Source: Prevotellaceae bacterium UBA4361
Lineage (GTDB): Bacteria; Bacteroidota; Bacteroidia; Bacteroidales; Bacteroidaceae
Direction: 5' to 3'
Length of the DNA: 57,753 nucleotides
Assembly (NCBI GenBank): GCA_002393575.1
Contig: DGSN01000012.1
Location: 1-57,753, forward strand
Shown here piece after piece: positions 1-7,503 of this stretch; the first letter of the stretch is position 1, and each line of letters begins with the position of its first letter. The notes under the pieces were generated by a model. That model was not told the DNA's origin, ran no database searches, and was given only the letters and a program-made list of their open reading frames with translations. The translations under genes and the position numbers were made by a program.

Positions 1-32
1 CGACTGTGAATAATACAAGTTAAAGCGCATTT

Positions 33-170
33 GGGGACTGACTGAGGCGTTCTTTTGGATTTAACTAGTTGCCGAGGGCTCGGTGAAGCGCAAGCGAGGG
101 CTCGGTGAAGACGCAGCGAGGGCTCGCTTGAATTACGACGAGGGCTCGGAGTTTCGGTTGAATCGAAGGA
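33..170. repeat. 22-bp-phased interrupted-palindrome element, copy 1
   Basis: Four units CGAGGGCTCG start at 73, 95, 117 and 139, exactly 22 bp apart, with 12-bp spacers of differing sequence. The left flank (GACTGAGGCGTTC, then TTTAACTAGTTGC at 60-72) recurs at 34 kb. The right flank (TTTCGGTTGAATC) recurs in copy 4 and, inverted and more degenerate, in copies 2 and 5. Function unknown. Confidence 0.85.
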
Positions 171-298
171 AAGATGCAGTTTTGTTGGTTCCTATTTGCA
201 TGGATGATGGTATGAAGCGTTTTGTAAGTTCAATGGGGTTTCTGATGCCAATTCATAAAAAAGCGGATGAATTATTGAACAATTTCGCTAAAATGGTT

Positions 299-306
299 TA
301 TCTTTG
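299..306 (+). promoter_or_regulatory. -7 promoter box TATCTTTG for the metalloprotease
   Basis: Matches the Bacteroidetes -7 consensus TAnnTTTG. A TTG lies about 21 bp upstream as a possible -33 element. The box ends four bases before the ATGATG start, so the transcript would have almost no leader. Confidence 0.55.
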
Positions 307-310
307 CAGC

Positions 311-2698
311 ATGATGAAAAAGCTATTACTATTGGTATGCACAGCAATGTTTGTGGCATGCCCTGGCTTCGCCAAAAAGAAGAAGGTGGTGCCAACGAAA
401 TCTGCGCCTAAGCGCGAAGTGAGAAAACCTGCTGCACGTGGTCTGTTCAATGTGCAACGACACAAGGAGGACTGGTACTTGCAGGTGCCTGACTCGCTCT
501 TGGGTCGTCCGTTCTTGGCTAATACGCGCTTTGTGAGCACGCCTGTGGAGGCGAGCATCTATGGTGGTGAACTTGCCAACTCGCAAGTACTCTACTGGGA
601 ACTGCACGACAAGCAGCTGCTGCTTCGCAGTTTGATTTACCAAGTGGAGGTGGATGCTGACCACAGCATCGCCCAGGCGGTTCGTGCTTCGAACGAAGAC
701 CCTATCGTGGCTTCTCTCCGTCTGGACTCTGTGGGCAGTCGCCGCGACACGACTCGTGCCGACCGTCCGATGATGTACAGCGTGAAGGTGAACGACCTCT
801 TCAAGGGTGACAACTCGGTGCTGAGCCTGACGAGTTCGCGCAAGGAGTCGATGGGACTCACGGGTCTGAAACCTGAACTGAGCTACATTGACACTATCAT
901 GACGTTCCCTATCAATACGGAAATCGTGACGGTGAAAACCTATAGCGCGAAGACCACGGGCCGCATTCCGTCGGCAAGGGAAACGGGTCTTGCCACATTG
1001 CGCCTGCGCACGTCGTTTGTGCTGCTGCCGAAGGAGCCGATGCGCTATCGTCAGTTCGATCCTCGCGTGGGTTATTTCGCTTCTTCGTTCCGCAAGTATT
1101 CTGACGAACAGCAGCGCGTGGAGAACCGCACGGTGGCTGCGCGTTGGCGACTGGAACCGCGGGAGGAGGACATGGAGAAGTACCGAAGGGGGGAACTCGT
1201 GGAGCCGAAGAAACAAATTGTTTATTACATCGACCCTGCCACGCCTCAGCAATGGCGCAAGTATCTCATTCTGGGTGTGGAGGACTGGAACGAGGCTTTC
1301 AAGGAAGCAGGCTGGAAGAATGCCATCGTGGCGAAGGAATGGCCGAACGACTCGACGATGAGTCTTGAGGATGCTCGCTACAGTGTGATTCGCTATCTGG
1401 CTTCGCCTATCTCGAATGCCTATGGTCCTCATGTGAGCGACCCTCGTTCGGGTGAGATTTTGGAAACGCATATCGGCTGGTATCACAACGTGATGCAACT
1501 GGTGCATGACTGGTACATGGTGCAGGCTGGTATGGTGGATAAGCGTGCGCAGAACTTGAAGTTCGACGATGAACTGATGGGGCAGCTCATTAGGTTTGTC
1601 TCGTCGCACGAGGTGGGACACACGCTCGGCTTGCGCCACAACATGGGTGCTTCGTTTGCTACGCCTGTAGAGAAGTTGCGCGACAAGCAGTGGGTGGAGG
1701 AACATGGGCACACGGCTTCCATCATGGACTATGCCCGCTTCAACTATGTGGCTCAGCCTGAGGACAACATCGGCGAACGAGGCATCTTCCCTCGCATCAA
1801 CGACTACGACAAGTGGGCTATCAAGTGGGGCTACACCTATTTCCCTGATGCGAAGACTGAGAAGGAAGAGCGGTTGGCTCTGAACAAGAAGACTATCGAG
1901 GCTCAGAAGAATCCTCGCTTGTGGTTTGGTGGCGAAGGAGGTGACAACGACCCTCGTGCCCAGACGGAGGACTTGGGCGACGATGCCATGAAAGCCAGCG
2001 ACTATGGCATTCGCAATTTGAAGCGCATCGTGAAGCAACTGCCTCAGTGGGTACATGAAGAGGCTGACTTGGGCAATAACCTCTCGTCTGCCTACAGCAG
2101 CGTAGTGGGACAGATGCGCCGCTATGTGGGCCATGTGGGCAGAAACATCGGTGGTGTGTATCGCAACTACAAGAGTGTGGAAGAGGAAGGCAGTGTGTAT
2201 CGGATGGAGGAGAAAGAACGCCAACGCCGTGCGTTGAACTGGTTGGACAAGAATGTGCTGACTGAACCTCACTGGCTCATTGCTGAATCTTACATCACAC
2301 GTCTCACGCAGAATCCTGAGCGCATGATTCGTTCGTTGGCAGACCAAGCCATTTCTTCGCTCTGTTCTTCTTCAACCTTCGGTCATCTTGCTGCCAACAG
2401 CTTCGACAAGAAAAGCTATCAGCCTGAAGACTATACCACTGATCTCATCAATGTGCTGTTCCGTGAGACTGCCACTGGCGAAAGGCTTTCCTCATGGCGA
2501 CGCTACGTGCAGCGTACAGCCGTGCAGCGACTGCTGAAGGACGAGGCATCGGTGGTCAGCGAAGATGCTCACCCATTCATGATTAGCATGATTCGTCGTA
2601 TCCAGTCGCGCATCAATGCAGCGAAAGCTTCCGACAGCGTCTCTCGTGCACACTATCAAGACTTGGCACAGCAAATCAAAATGCACTTTGAGAAGTAA
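311..2698 (+). CDS. Secreted zinc-dependent metalloprotease (metzincin type, DUF5117/DUF5118-like)
   Basis: 795-residue exported protein. The start at 311 (ATGATG) gives a classic signal peptide (MMKKLLLLVCTAMFVACPGFA); upstream in-frame codons belong to a repeat. A Cys at residue 17 leaves a lipoprotein as a second possibility. The extended zinc site HEVGHTLGLRH lies at residues 433-443 (HExxHxxGxxH, catalytic Glu434), followed by a Met-turn-like SIMDY, which places it among metzincins. Length and layout fit the zinc-dependent metalloprotease family common in Bacteroidetes, whose substrates are mostly unknown. It stands alone, with a heptamer array directly downstream. Assignment to the family is firm; substrate is unknown. 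Confidence 0.9.
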   Translation: MMKKLLLLVCTAMFVACPGFAKKKKVVPTKSAPKREVRKPAARGLFNVQRHKEDWYLQVPDSLLGRPFLANTRFVSTPVEASIYGGELANSQVLYWELHDKQLLLRSLIYQVEVDADHSIAQAVRASNEDPIVASLRLDSVGSRRDTTRADRPMMYSVKVNDLFKGDNSVLSLTSSRKESMGLTGLKPELSYIDTIMTFPINTEIVTVKTYSAKTTGRIPSARETGLATLRLRTSFVLLPKEPMRYRQFDPRVGYFASSFRKYSDEQQRVENRTVAARWRLEPREEDMEKYRRGELVEPKKQIVYYIDPATPQQWRKYLILGVEDWNEAFKEAGWKNAIVAKEWPNDSTMSLEDARYSVIRYLASPISNAYGPHVSDPRSGEILETHIGWYHNVMQLVHDWYMVQAGMVDKRAQNLKFDDELMGQLIRFVSSHEVGHTLGLRHNMGASFATPVEKLRDKQWVEEHGHTASIMDYARFNYVAQPEDNIGERGIFPRINDYDKWAIKWGYTYFPDAKTEKEERLALNKKTIEAQKNPRLWFGGEGGDNDPRAQTEDLGDDAMKASDYGIRNLKRIVKQLPQWVHEEADLGNNLSSAYSSVVGQMRRYVGHVGRNIGGVYRNYKSVEEEGSVYRMEEKERQRRALNWLDKNVLTEPHWLIAESYITRLTQNPERMIRSLADQAISSLCSSSTFGHLAANSFDKKSYQPEDYTTDLINVLFRETATGERLSSWRRYVQRTAVQRLLKDEASVVSEDAHPFMISMIRRIQSRINAAKASDSVSRAHYQDLAQQIKMHFEK

Positions 2699-2704
2699 AG
2701 TGTT

Positions 2705-2787
2705 AATGAAGAATGAAAAATGAAGAATGAAGAATGCCATCCGGATGGATGTAAAATACATTCTTCATTTTTCATTCTTCATTTATA
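2705..2787. repeat. Heptamer inverted-repeat array A
   Basis: The left arm is tandem AATGAAG-type units and the right arm (2758-2787) is its complement (ATTCTTC units). Between them is the core GCCATCCGGATGG (2736-2748). As RNA it would fold to a long hairpin between two converging genes, so it may also end transcription. Confidence 0.8.
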
Positions 2788-2788
2788 C

Positions 2789-3595
2789 TTATCCCTCAAA
2801 CACCACCTCCATGATTTCTGCCAAGTCGTTCTCGTTCTTGATAAGCACCGAACGGGAACCATCGGCTTGCTCCATGCCTACGATGGAGAGCAGTTCGAGT
2901 TGGCGAAGAATCTGTTTCGTGCGCTCTTCATCGAGTTTGAGTTTGCTTTGCAGAAGGATGGCATCGGCATCTTGGTAATGAACCACCATCTTGGCACTGT
3001 CCGCAAGACGTGGGTCGAGTTGCTTGAGTTCGGGCGAATTCTTCACCTTGTCGCGCAACTGCTCCTTCATGATGTCGGTGATGGACGACTGGTTGGCGTA
3101 GGAAAGTTCTGGTATCTCGTCATCATCGTCAATGGTTCTACCCTTCTTCTGAGTCTTTCCTGCTTTCTTTGTGCCACCATCCAACGAAGGAATCTCGTCG
3201 GTGTCGTCCTCCGTGTTCTTTTTCTTGAAGAAGAGAACCACCAGCAACCAGACAATCAGAATGCCAATGCCGATGTAAACAAGATAGGATGCGATAGGAA
3301 ATTGGTCAGCGTATTGCTTGCCTAAGAGGATGCAACCCACACCCACAATCATGAGCAGCAAATTCGTTGTGCTGTTGCTCTTGTTGTTCTTTCCTTTCTT
3401 GGTTTTAGAACTACCGCCAATCTTCTTGTTGTAGCTCACACCCGTGCCAGGAATGCCTGCATTCACCTTGGCTCCGTTGGGACCGATGTTGATTTTCGCA
3501 CCTTGCGGACCAATCGAAAGGCTTGGACCGCTCTTTGTGATGTTGAGATAGACACCTGGAAATATCTTGATTCTCTTATTGACTCTTACACCCAC
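2789..3595 (-). CDS. DUF4236 membrane protein with C-terminal FtsK-gamma-like winged helix
   Basis: 268 residues from a GTG start. Residues 1-58 match the DUF4236 pattern (MGVRVNKRIKI..., repeated IGP-GAK-N motifs). Two hydrophobic segments (about 79-92 and 102-123) should span the membrane, followed by an acidic/basic linker. Residues 193-252 (LDPRLADSAKMVV..., LLQSKLKLDEERTKQIL, LSIVG) closely resemble the gamma domain of FtsK/SpoIIIE, a winged helix that in FtsK reads oriented DNA motifs. No ATPase motor is present. Known: DUF4236 has no assigned function. Inference: a membrane-tethered DNA-binding or partner-binding protein. It could instead be a generic winged helix that only looks like FtsK-gamma. 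Confidence 0.75.
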   Translation of the reverse strand: MGVRVNKRIKIFPGVYLNITKSGPSLSIGPQGAKINIGPNGAKVNAGIPGTGVSYNKKIGGSSKTKKGKNNKSNSTTNLLLMIVGVGCILLGKQYADQFPIASYLVYIGIGILIVWLLVVLFFKKKNTEDDTDEIPSLDGGTKKAGKTQKKGRTIDDDDEIPELSYANQSSITDIMKEQLRDKVKNSPELKQLDPRLADSAKMVVHYQDADAILLQSKLKLDEERTKQILRQLELLSIVGMEQADGSRSVLIKNENDLAEIMEVVFEG

Positions 3596-3600
3596 AATGA

Positions 3601-3719
3601 AAACAGTTAAAAGTGAAAAATGAAAAGTGAAAAATTATTTCTCTTGCAAATGTAATGGTTTTATTTAAGAATCATGGAAAATCTTTAATTTTTAACTTTT
3701 AATTTTTAATTTTTCTTGA
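3601..3719. repeat. Heptamer array B, between DUF4236 gene and GH31 gene
   Basis: Units AAAAGTG/AAAAATG (3609-3637) and, closer to the GH31 stop, TTTAATT/TTTAACT units (3692-3715). The GH31 reading frame stops at the first unit (TAA at 3706-3708). Confidence 0.7.
3648..3655 (-). promoter_or_regulatory. -7 box TACATTTG for the DUF4236 gene
   Basis: The complement of CAAATGTA fits TAnnTTTG and lies 53 bp upstream of the GTG start, within the heptamer-rich spacer. Confidence 0.4.
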
Positions 3720-5916
3720 ACACAGGAATATGCTCCAGCGTGGCTGGCAGATGGATGGTTTGTCCACCATCGTAGTGCTTGCCTGTGAAATAGTCTTTCC
3801 AACCCTGTGGATGCTTTGGCAAATAGACAGCGACATCGCCTGCTGAAAGGGATTGATAGACAGGACAGACGAGCAAATCATGACCAAACATATATTCCGT
3901 TTCCTGTGCCAATGCCTGTTCGTCGTCAGGGAAGTCGAACAAAAGCGGACGCATCAACGTACCACCTTCCTTTGCCACGAGTTCTGCTTCCTTGATAATA
4001 TATGGAAGGAGTTTGTGGCGCAAGCGAATCTGTTCAACGAAGAGCCTATAAGTTTCTGGCTGGTAGTTCCACGGTTCAGTGTTGCTCATGTAGCCATGCA
4101 CACGCATCAATGGCAGGAACACCGAAGTCTGAATCCAACGAATCATGCGCTCCTGATAGTCCTTGTCGGTGTATTGATTGCCAGGACGGAAGAAACCGCC
4201 TGCGTCGTAAGTCCACCAAGGAATACCGGTTGACATGAGTCCGAGTCCTCCCACAATCTGCCGACGAAGCGTTTCCCAGTCGTTGCCCACATCGCCCGAC
4301 CACAAGGCTGCTCCATAACGCTGAATGCCAGGGAAGCCCGAACGGGTGAGGATGAAATTATGGCTTCCTTCATACACTGTCTTGCACACCAAGAGCGGAT
4401 AGACATTGCGAACCATCTCGCCTGGCAATGTGCCATTCCACACTTTTCTTCCTTCCAAGTCGTCGTTCTCAGGCTCAGTTGCATCCTGCCACCAACTGTC
4501 GATGCCCGTAGGAATGAGTTTCTCCTTGAAGTTCTTCCAGTAGAAAGCCGCTGCAGCAGGGTTGAAGAAATCCACCCAGTCGGTATTAGGAATGTAGAAA
4601 CCTTTGCTGGCTGTTTCCTTGCCCAAAATGGAATTGCGGTCAATCTTCGACCACACACTCAGCATCAGTCGCACATTCATCTGGTGGAGCGTGTCCATCA
4701 TGGCAGCAGGGTTAGGATAGTGGTCTTCGTCGAACTGCATGGCGTTCCATCCATGCTTGCCCCACCATTGCCAGTCCTGCACAATCACATCAAGCGGAAT
4801 ATTCTCTTTTTGGAAACGACGAGCCGTGTTAATGATTTCGTCCTGACTGTGGAAACGCTCACGACAATGAATGTAGCCCAACGCCCACTCTGGCATAGGA
4901 GCTGCAGCACCCGTGAGGCGGCGATAAGTGGCAATAATTTCATCGGCTGTTCCCGTGAAGATGGTGAAGTCAACACACTCAGCCACAGGCGAACGGAAAG
5001 TGGTGATGTTGTCAATCTTGTCCCAATACACACTTGGTTTGTCACCCTGATTGCCCTGCACCACGATGGTGTGGCGACCTTTCGTGAGATGCACCTTCGT
5101 GGAAGTCGTTGGTGGCAACCACACATTATTCATATTAATAATGACTTCATCGTCAATCGACAACCAATGCTTGCGAGCCATCTTCTGCCCCACATCGAGA
5201 AGGATGGTGTAATCGCCTGCCTTGTCGATGTCGATGGTAGCAGAATAAGAATGTTGATGGCGCACTTCCCTACGGTTTCCCGTAGTGGTTGTCACATCCA
5301 CCACTTCGCCTTTCGAATCTTCACTCTGCTTCACAGCTTCCAACTGAACGTGATGACTGCAAGGATTGAATTCTGTCATTCCATAATTATTCCAAAGAAT
5401 GGCGTAACCCTTGTTCGACATCATCATCGGAATGGCGATTTGCGTGTTCACCTGAGTGAGTCGGCGAGTCAGTCCATAAACATTCGACACACCATCTTGG
5501 AATTGTCCCAGTCCGTACTGATATTCATTGCCTTTCAACGGCGACTTGAAACTCAGTTCAGCGATATTCGTTGGTTCACCTTGCACAGACGAAGGTTTGA
5601 GCGACATGTCAACACTCTTGAAAATGACTTTTCCTTTCGAGTTTCGTATGGTCACATTACCTTTCTTATCGACAAAAGCTTTTATGCCTTTACTTGACTT
5701 ATAGCTATAAACTTTGGCATAAGCTGGAGTCAAAAACTCTGGTATAAAACTCTTAGAATCATTGACATATACCCACTCTGGTAACTTCGATACTTGTGGT
5801 TTTCCATACTGAATACGCACGGCATTCTCTGCCAATGGTGTGATTTGCACTTGCTGTGCATGACTAAAGGCGAATGACATCAGCCAAAAGCCCAACATGA
5901 TTCTAATTTTCTTCAT
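3706..5916 (-). CDS. Glycoside hydrolase family 31 with PA14 insert, C-terminally truncated
   Basis: 736-residue secreted glycosidase (alpha-xylosidase or alpha-glucosidase type). ATG at 5916 gives a signal peptide ending SHA-QQ; the TTG nine bases upstream adds nothing. The N-terminal beta-sandwich is interrupted at about residues 187-310 by a PA14-like domain (GDYTILLDVG..., KGRHTIVVQ), as in Bacteroides xyloglucan GH31 enzymes. The catalytic barrel carries nucleophile Asp478 (WWQDATEPE) and acid/base Asp541 (WSGDVGND). The protein ends PVFKKN, where homologues continue with F-V-K-A-G-S-I and the distal beta-domain. The stop lies at the border of a heptamer array, so the gene looks cut short; activity is uncertain. 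No sus genes are adjacent. Confidence 0.85.
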   Translation of the reverse strand: MKKIRIMLGFWLMSFAFSHAQQVQITPLAENAVRIQYGKPQVSKLPEWVYVNDSKSFIPEFLTPAYAKVYSYKSSKGIKAFVDKKGNVTIRNSKGKVIFKSVDMSLKPSSVQGEPTNIAELSFKSPLKGNEYQYGLGQFQDGVSNVYGLTRRLTQVNTQIAIPMMMSNKGYAILWNNYGMTEFNPCSHHVQLEAVKQSEDSKGEVVDVTTTTGNRREVRHQHSYSATIDIDKAGDYTILLDVGQKMARKHWLSIDDEVIINMNNVWLPPTTSTKVHLTKGRHTIVVQGNQGDKPSVYWDKIDNITTFRSPVAECVDFTIFTGTADEIIATYRRLTGAAAPMPEWALGYIHCRERFHSQDEIINTARRFQKENIPLDVIVQDWQWWGKHGWNAMQFDEDHYPNPAAMMDTLHQMNVRLMLSVWSKIDRNSILGKETASKGFYIPNTDWVDFFNPAAAAFYWKNFKEKLIPTGIDSWWQDATEPENDDLEGRKVWNGTLPGEMVRNVYPLLVCKTVYEGSHNFILTRSGFPGIQRYGAALWSGDVGNDWETLRRQIVGGLGLMSTGIPWWTYDAGGFFRPGNQYTDKDYQERMIRWIQTSVFLPLMRVHGYMSNTEPWNYQPETYRLFVEQIRLRHKLLPYIIKEAELVAKEGGTLMRPLLFDFPDDEQALAQETEYMFGHDLLVCPVYQSLSAGDVAVYLPKHPQGWKDYFTGKHYDGGQTIHLPATLEHIPVFKKN

Positions 5917-6044
5917 AGAGAACAAGAATTTTAACGCGAGTTCAGGATAAGCATGATTCTCAACTTAGTAATCGTAAAAAATAAATTGGAACGATTCTAT
6001 TCCACTTATTAGTTTTTTCAATCACGATGCTTTAGCGAAAGCCA

Positions 6045-6215
6045 ATCATTTATTCGATTGTGTTGAAAAGCCGAGCCTTTGTTGTTTTTCAAGCGAGCCC
6101 TCGTTTGAGTCACGACGAGGGCTCGTTATCGAAACGACGAGCCCTCGCACGTTTAGTAGAAACTTTATCTCGGCGCAAGCACATCAAAGGAGCGTTTCAG
6201 ACAATCTCTTATCCT
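6045..6215. repeat. 22-bp-phased interrupted-palindrome element, copy 2
   Basis: Units start at 6072 (CGAGCCTTTG, decayed), 6094 (CGAGCCCTCG), 6116 (CGAGGGCTCG) and 6138 (CGAGCCCTCG), exactly 22 bp apart. The centre flips between CC and GG. The right flank TCGGCGCAAGC is shared with copy 3. Confidence 0.85.
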
Positions 6216-6391
6216 TACCCTGAACTGATGTATTATAAGATTTCAATGAAAAGGATTATTATCAACAATTAGAGAGTACAAAAGTACGTATTTTCTTTTT
6301 CATACACATTGAATAAAGCTATTCATCAGTAGCACAAAATAAAACTTTTTCCATTTTCATCCATGATTCTCTGTCTTGACGAACGAAAGAG

Positions 6392-6830
6392 TTATCAACA
6401 ATGACAATAACTTGTTAACAAAGTGTTGAAAACTTTTTGGAAAAAAACAATAATTATTTTTGGTAATTTCCGATGCCTTGCGGATAAAAATTTCTCATTC
6501 AGTACCAAGAAAAATTATTGTTTTTTATAAAATTCTTTTCATAATGTTTTCAACACGTTTTTCATCTTCCACAGCAAAATAATTATGCACATGGCAAGTT
6601 TTCAACACAATGTCAATAAAGTTCATAATTCGTATATTTTCAATGCTTTATCCCTTCCAAAACTGTTGAAAACTGGTTCATACTCAAGTTCCTCAGATTA
6701 ATAACTTAAAAAGCAAATTTTTTAACAAAAACTTATCCACACTTTCCACAAGCAATTATCATCAACAAAAGAATTTCGAAATTTCAAAATAAAATATGTT
6801 TTTAATAAAGATTGTTGAAACTGTGGAAAC
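6392..6830. other. oriC: Candidate chromosomal replication origin (oriC)
   Basis: About 440 bp of AT-rich, gene-free DNA with clustered DnaA-box-like 9-mers: TTATCAACA (6392), TTTTCAACA forms at 6424 (inverted), 6547, 6599 and 6664 (inverted), TCTTCCACA (6565), the canonical TTATCCACA (6733), CTTTCCACA directly after it (6742), and inverted GTTTCAACA (6813) and GTTTCCACA (6822). A 23-bp imperfect inverted repeat (6442-6464 with 6504-6526) brackets an AT-rich stretch that could be the unwinding element. parS-like sites elsewhere in the window agree with an origin-proximal position. dnaA itself is not here; in this phylum oriC and dnaA need not be adjacent. A plasmid-type origin is less likely, as no rep gene is present. 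Confidence 0.65.
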
Positions 6831-6860
6831 TCAATCAGTGCGTTGAATGGTGTCATCAAT

Positions 6861-6899
6861 GCAAAAGCCTCTCAATGGTATTCATTGAAAGGCTTTTGC
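6861..6899 (-). terminator. Rho-independent-type hairpin ending the phosphatase/ARH operon
   Basis: The 17-bp arms at 6861-6877 and 6883-6899 are complementary with one mismatch (GCAAAAGCCT... / ...AGGCTTTTGC) around a 5-bp loop. It lies just downstream of the minus-strand operon and separates it from the oriC candidate. Confidence 0.75.
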
Positions 6900-6924
6900 A
6901 GTTGATACAAGACTATTTAAAGAT

Positions 6925-7464
6925 TTACTCAAAATAGTATAGGTTGTTGTAATTGAAAATAGTCAATTCAGATTTCACGTCGTCCAGTTCCTTCATCCTT
7001 GCAGGAATGTCGTTGAGCGCATATTGGCGGATGCAGTCACGCAATCGGGAGGCAAACTTGACCATCTCACGGTCAATTTCCTCTTGGGTCGTGCTGACAT
7101 GCTGTTCGATGGATTCATGTAGTTCGGAAATAATCATTCCGGAGAAAAGTCCATGCAGTTTATATTTGTCTGCGAACAAGTCAGCATAGCACCAGATGCC
7201 AATGCAGGTCTTGTTGCGGAGAAACTGCACATGACTGCTGTCGATTAATTGGCGCACGAACTTTCCGTCTTTTCTCGGCGTGGAATACAGACCACAGTCG
7301 TCTCCGTGTCCGAGCATCATGATGTCGTCGTCGCTTCGGATGGCGCGGATGACTTCCATGTTTGTGTTTTTTTCCGTGATGTGTACCTTTATGTCCTCAC
7401 GTTGGTTGTAGAGGAGTGAAAGGAATTGTGTGGTAGGGTCGTTGGCGTGTATGATTGTCATCAT
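6925..7464 (-). CDS. Uncharacterised small protein with possible His/Cys dyad (caspase-like pattern)
   Basis: 179 residues, no signal peptide or membrane segment. I do not recognise a named family, though proteins of this type (IIHANDPTT start, GHG motif, WC-AD motif) are widespread. Seen: His53 in MMLGHGDDCGLY and Cys92 in CIGIWCYADLF, spaced and set in hydrophobic strands much like the His-Gly and Cys of clan CD peptidases (caspase/CHAT), followed by a helical C-terminus. It is the second gene of an operon, 39 bp after the phosphatase/ADP-ribosylglycohydrolase fusion and followed by a terminator. Inference: cytoplasmic, and perhaps a peptidase-like partner of that enzyme. The dyad could be coincidental. 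Confidence 0.6.
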   Translation of the reverse strand: MMTIIHANDPTTQFLSLLYNQREDIKVHITEKNTNMEVIRAIRSDDDIMMLGHGDDCGLYSTPRKDGKFVRQLIDSSHVQFLRNKTCIGIWCYADLFADKYKLHGLFSGMIISELHESIEQHVSTTQEEIDREMVKFASRLRDCIRQYALNDIPARMKELDDVKSELTIFNYNNLYYFE

Positions 7465-7503
7465 TCAGTACTTTTAAGAAATAGGTAATGTTTTCAATGA
7501 GAA

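Larger units (their letters stand above)
1..310. other. Upstream non-coding region with 22-bp-phased repeat copy 1
   Basis: No gene is supported here. The frame of the downstream protease stays open up to position 83, but this extension is encoded by the repeat element (units at 73, 95, 117 and 139) and looks nothing like a protease N-terminus. A promoter box lies at 299-306. Confidence 0.6.
5917..6924. other. Long non-coding region: repeat copy 2, then oriC candidate, then terminator
   Basis: About 1 kb with no credible gene. Contents from left: 22-bp-phased element (about 6045-6215), AT-rich block with DnaA-box-like 9-mers (6392-6830), and a terminator hairpin at 6861-6899. Confidence 0.7.

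Noticed and set aside
83..310. N-terminal extension of the metalloprotease
   Set aside because: The extension is translated from the phased repeat and contains no protease-like sequence. The signal peptide and promoter box place the start at 311.
329..2347. Very long open frame (over 600 codons) antisense to the metalloprotease; similar ones antisense to GH127 and mnmG
   Set aside because: The sense genes carry full domain motifs. The antisense translations are rich in His/Arg/Val repeats typical of reading a coding strand backwards and have no signal or motif.
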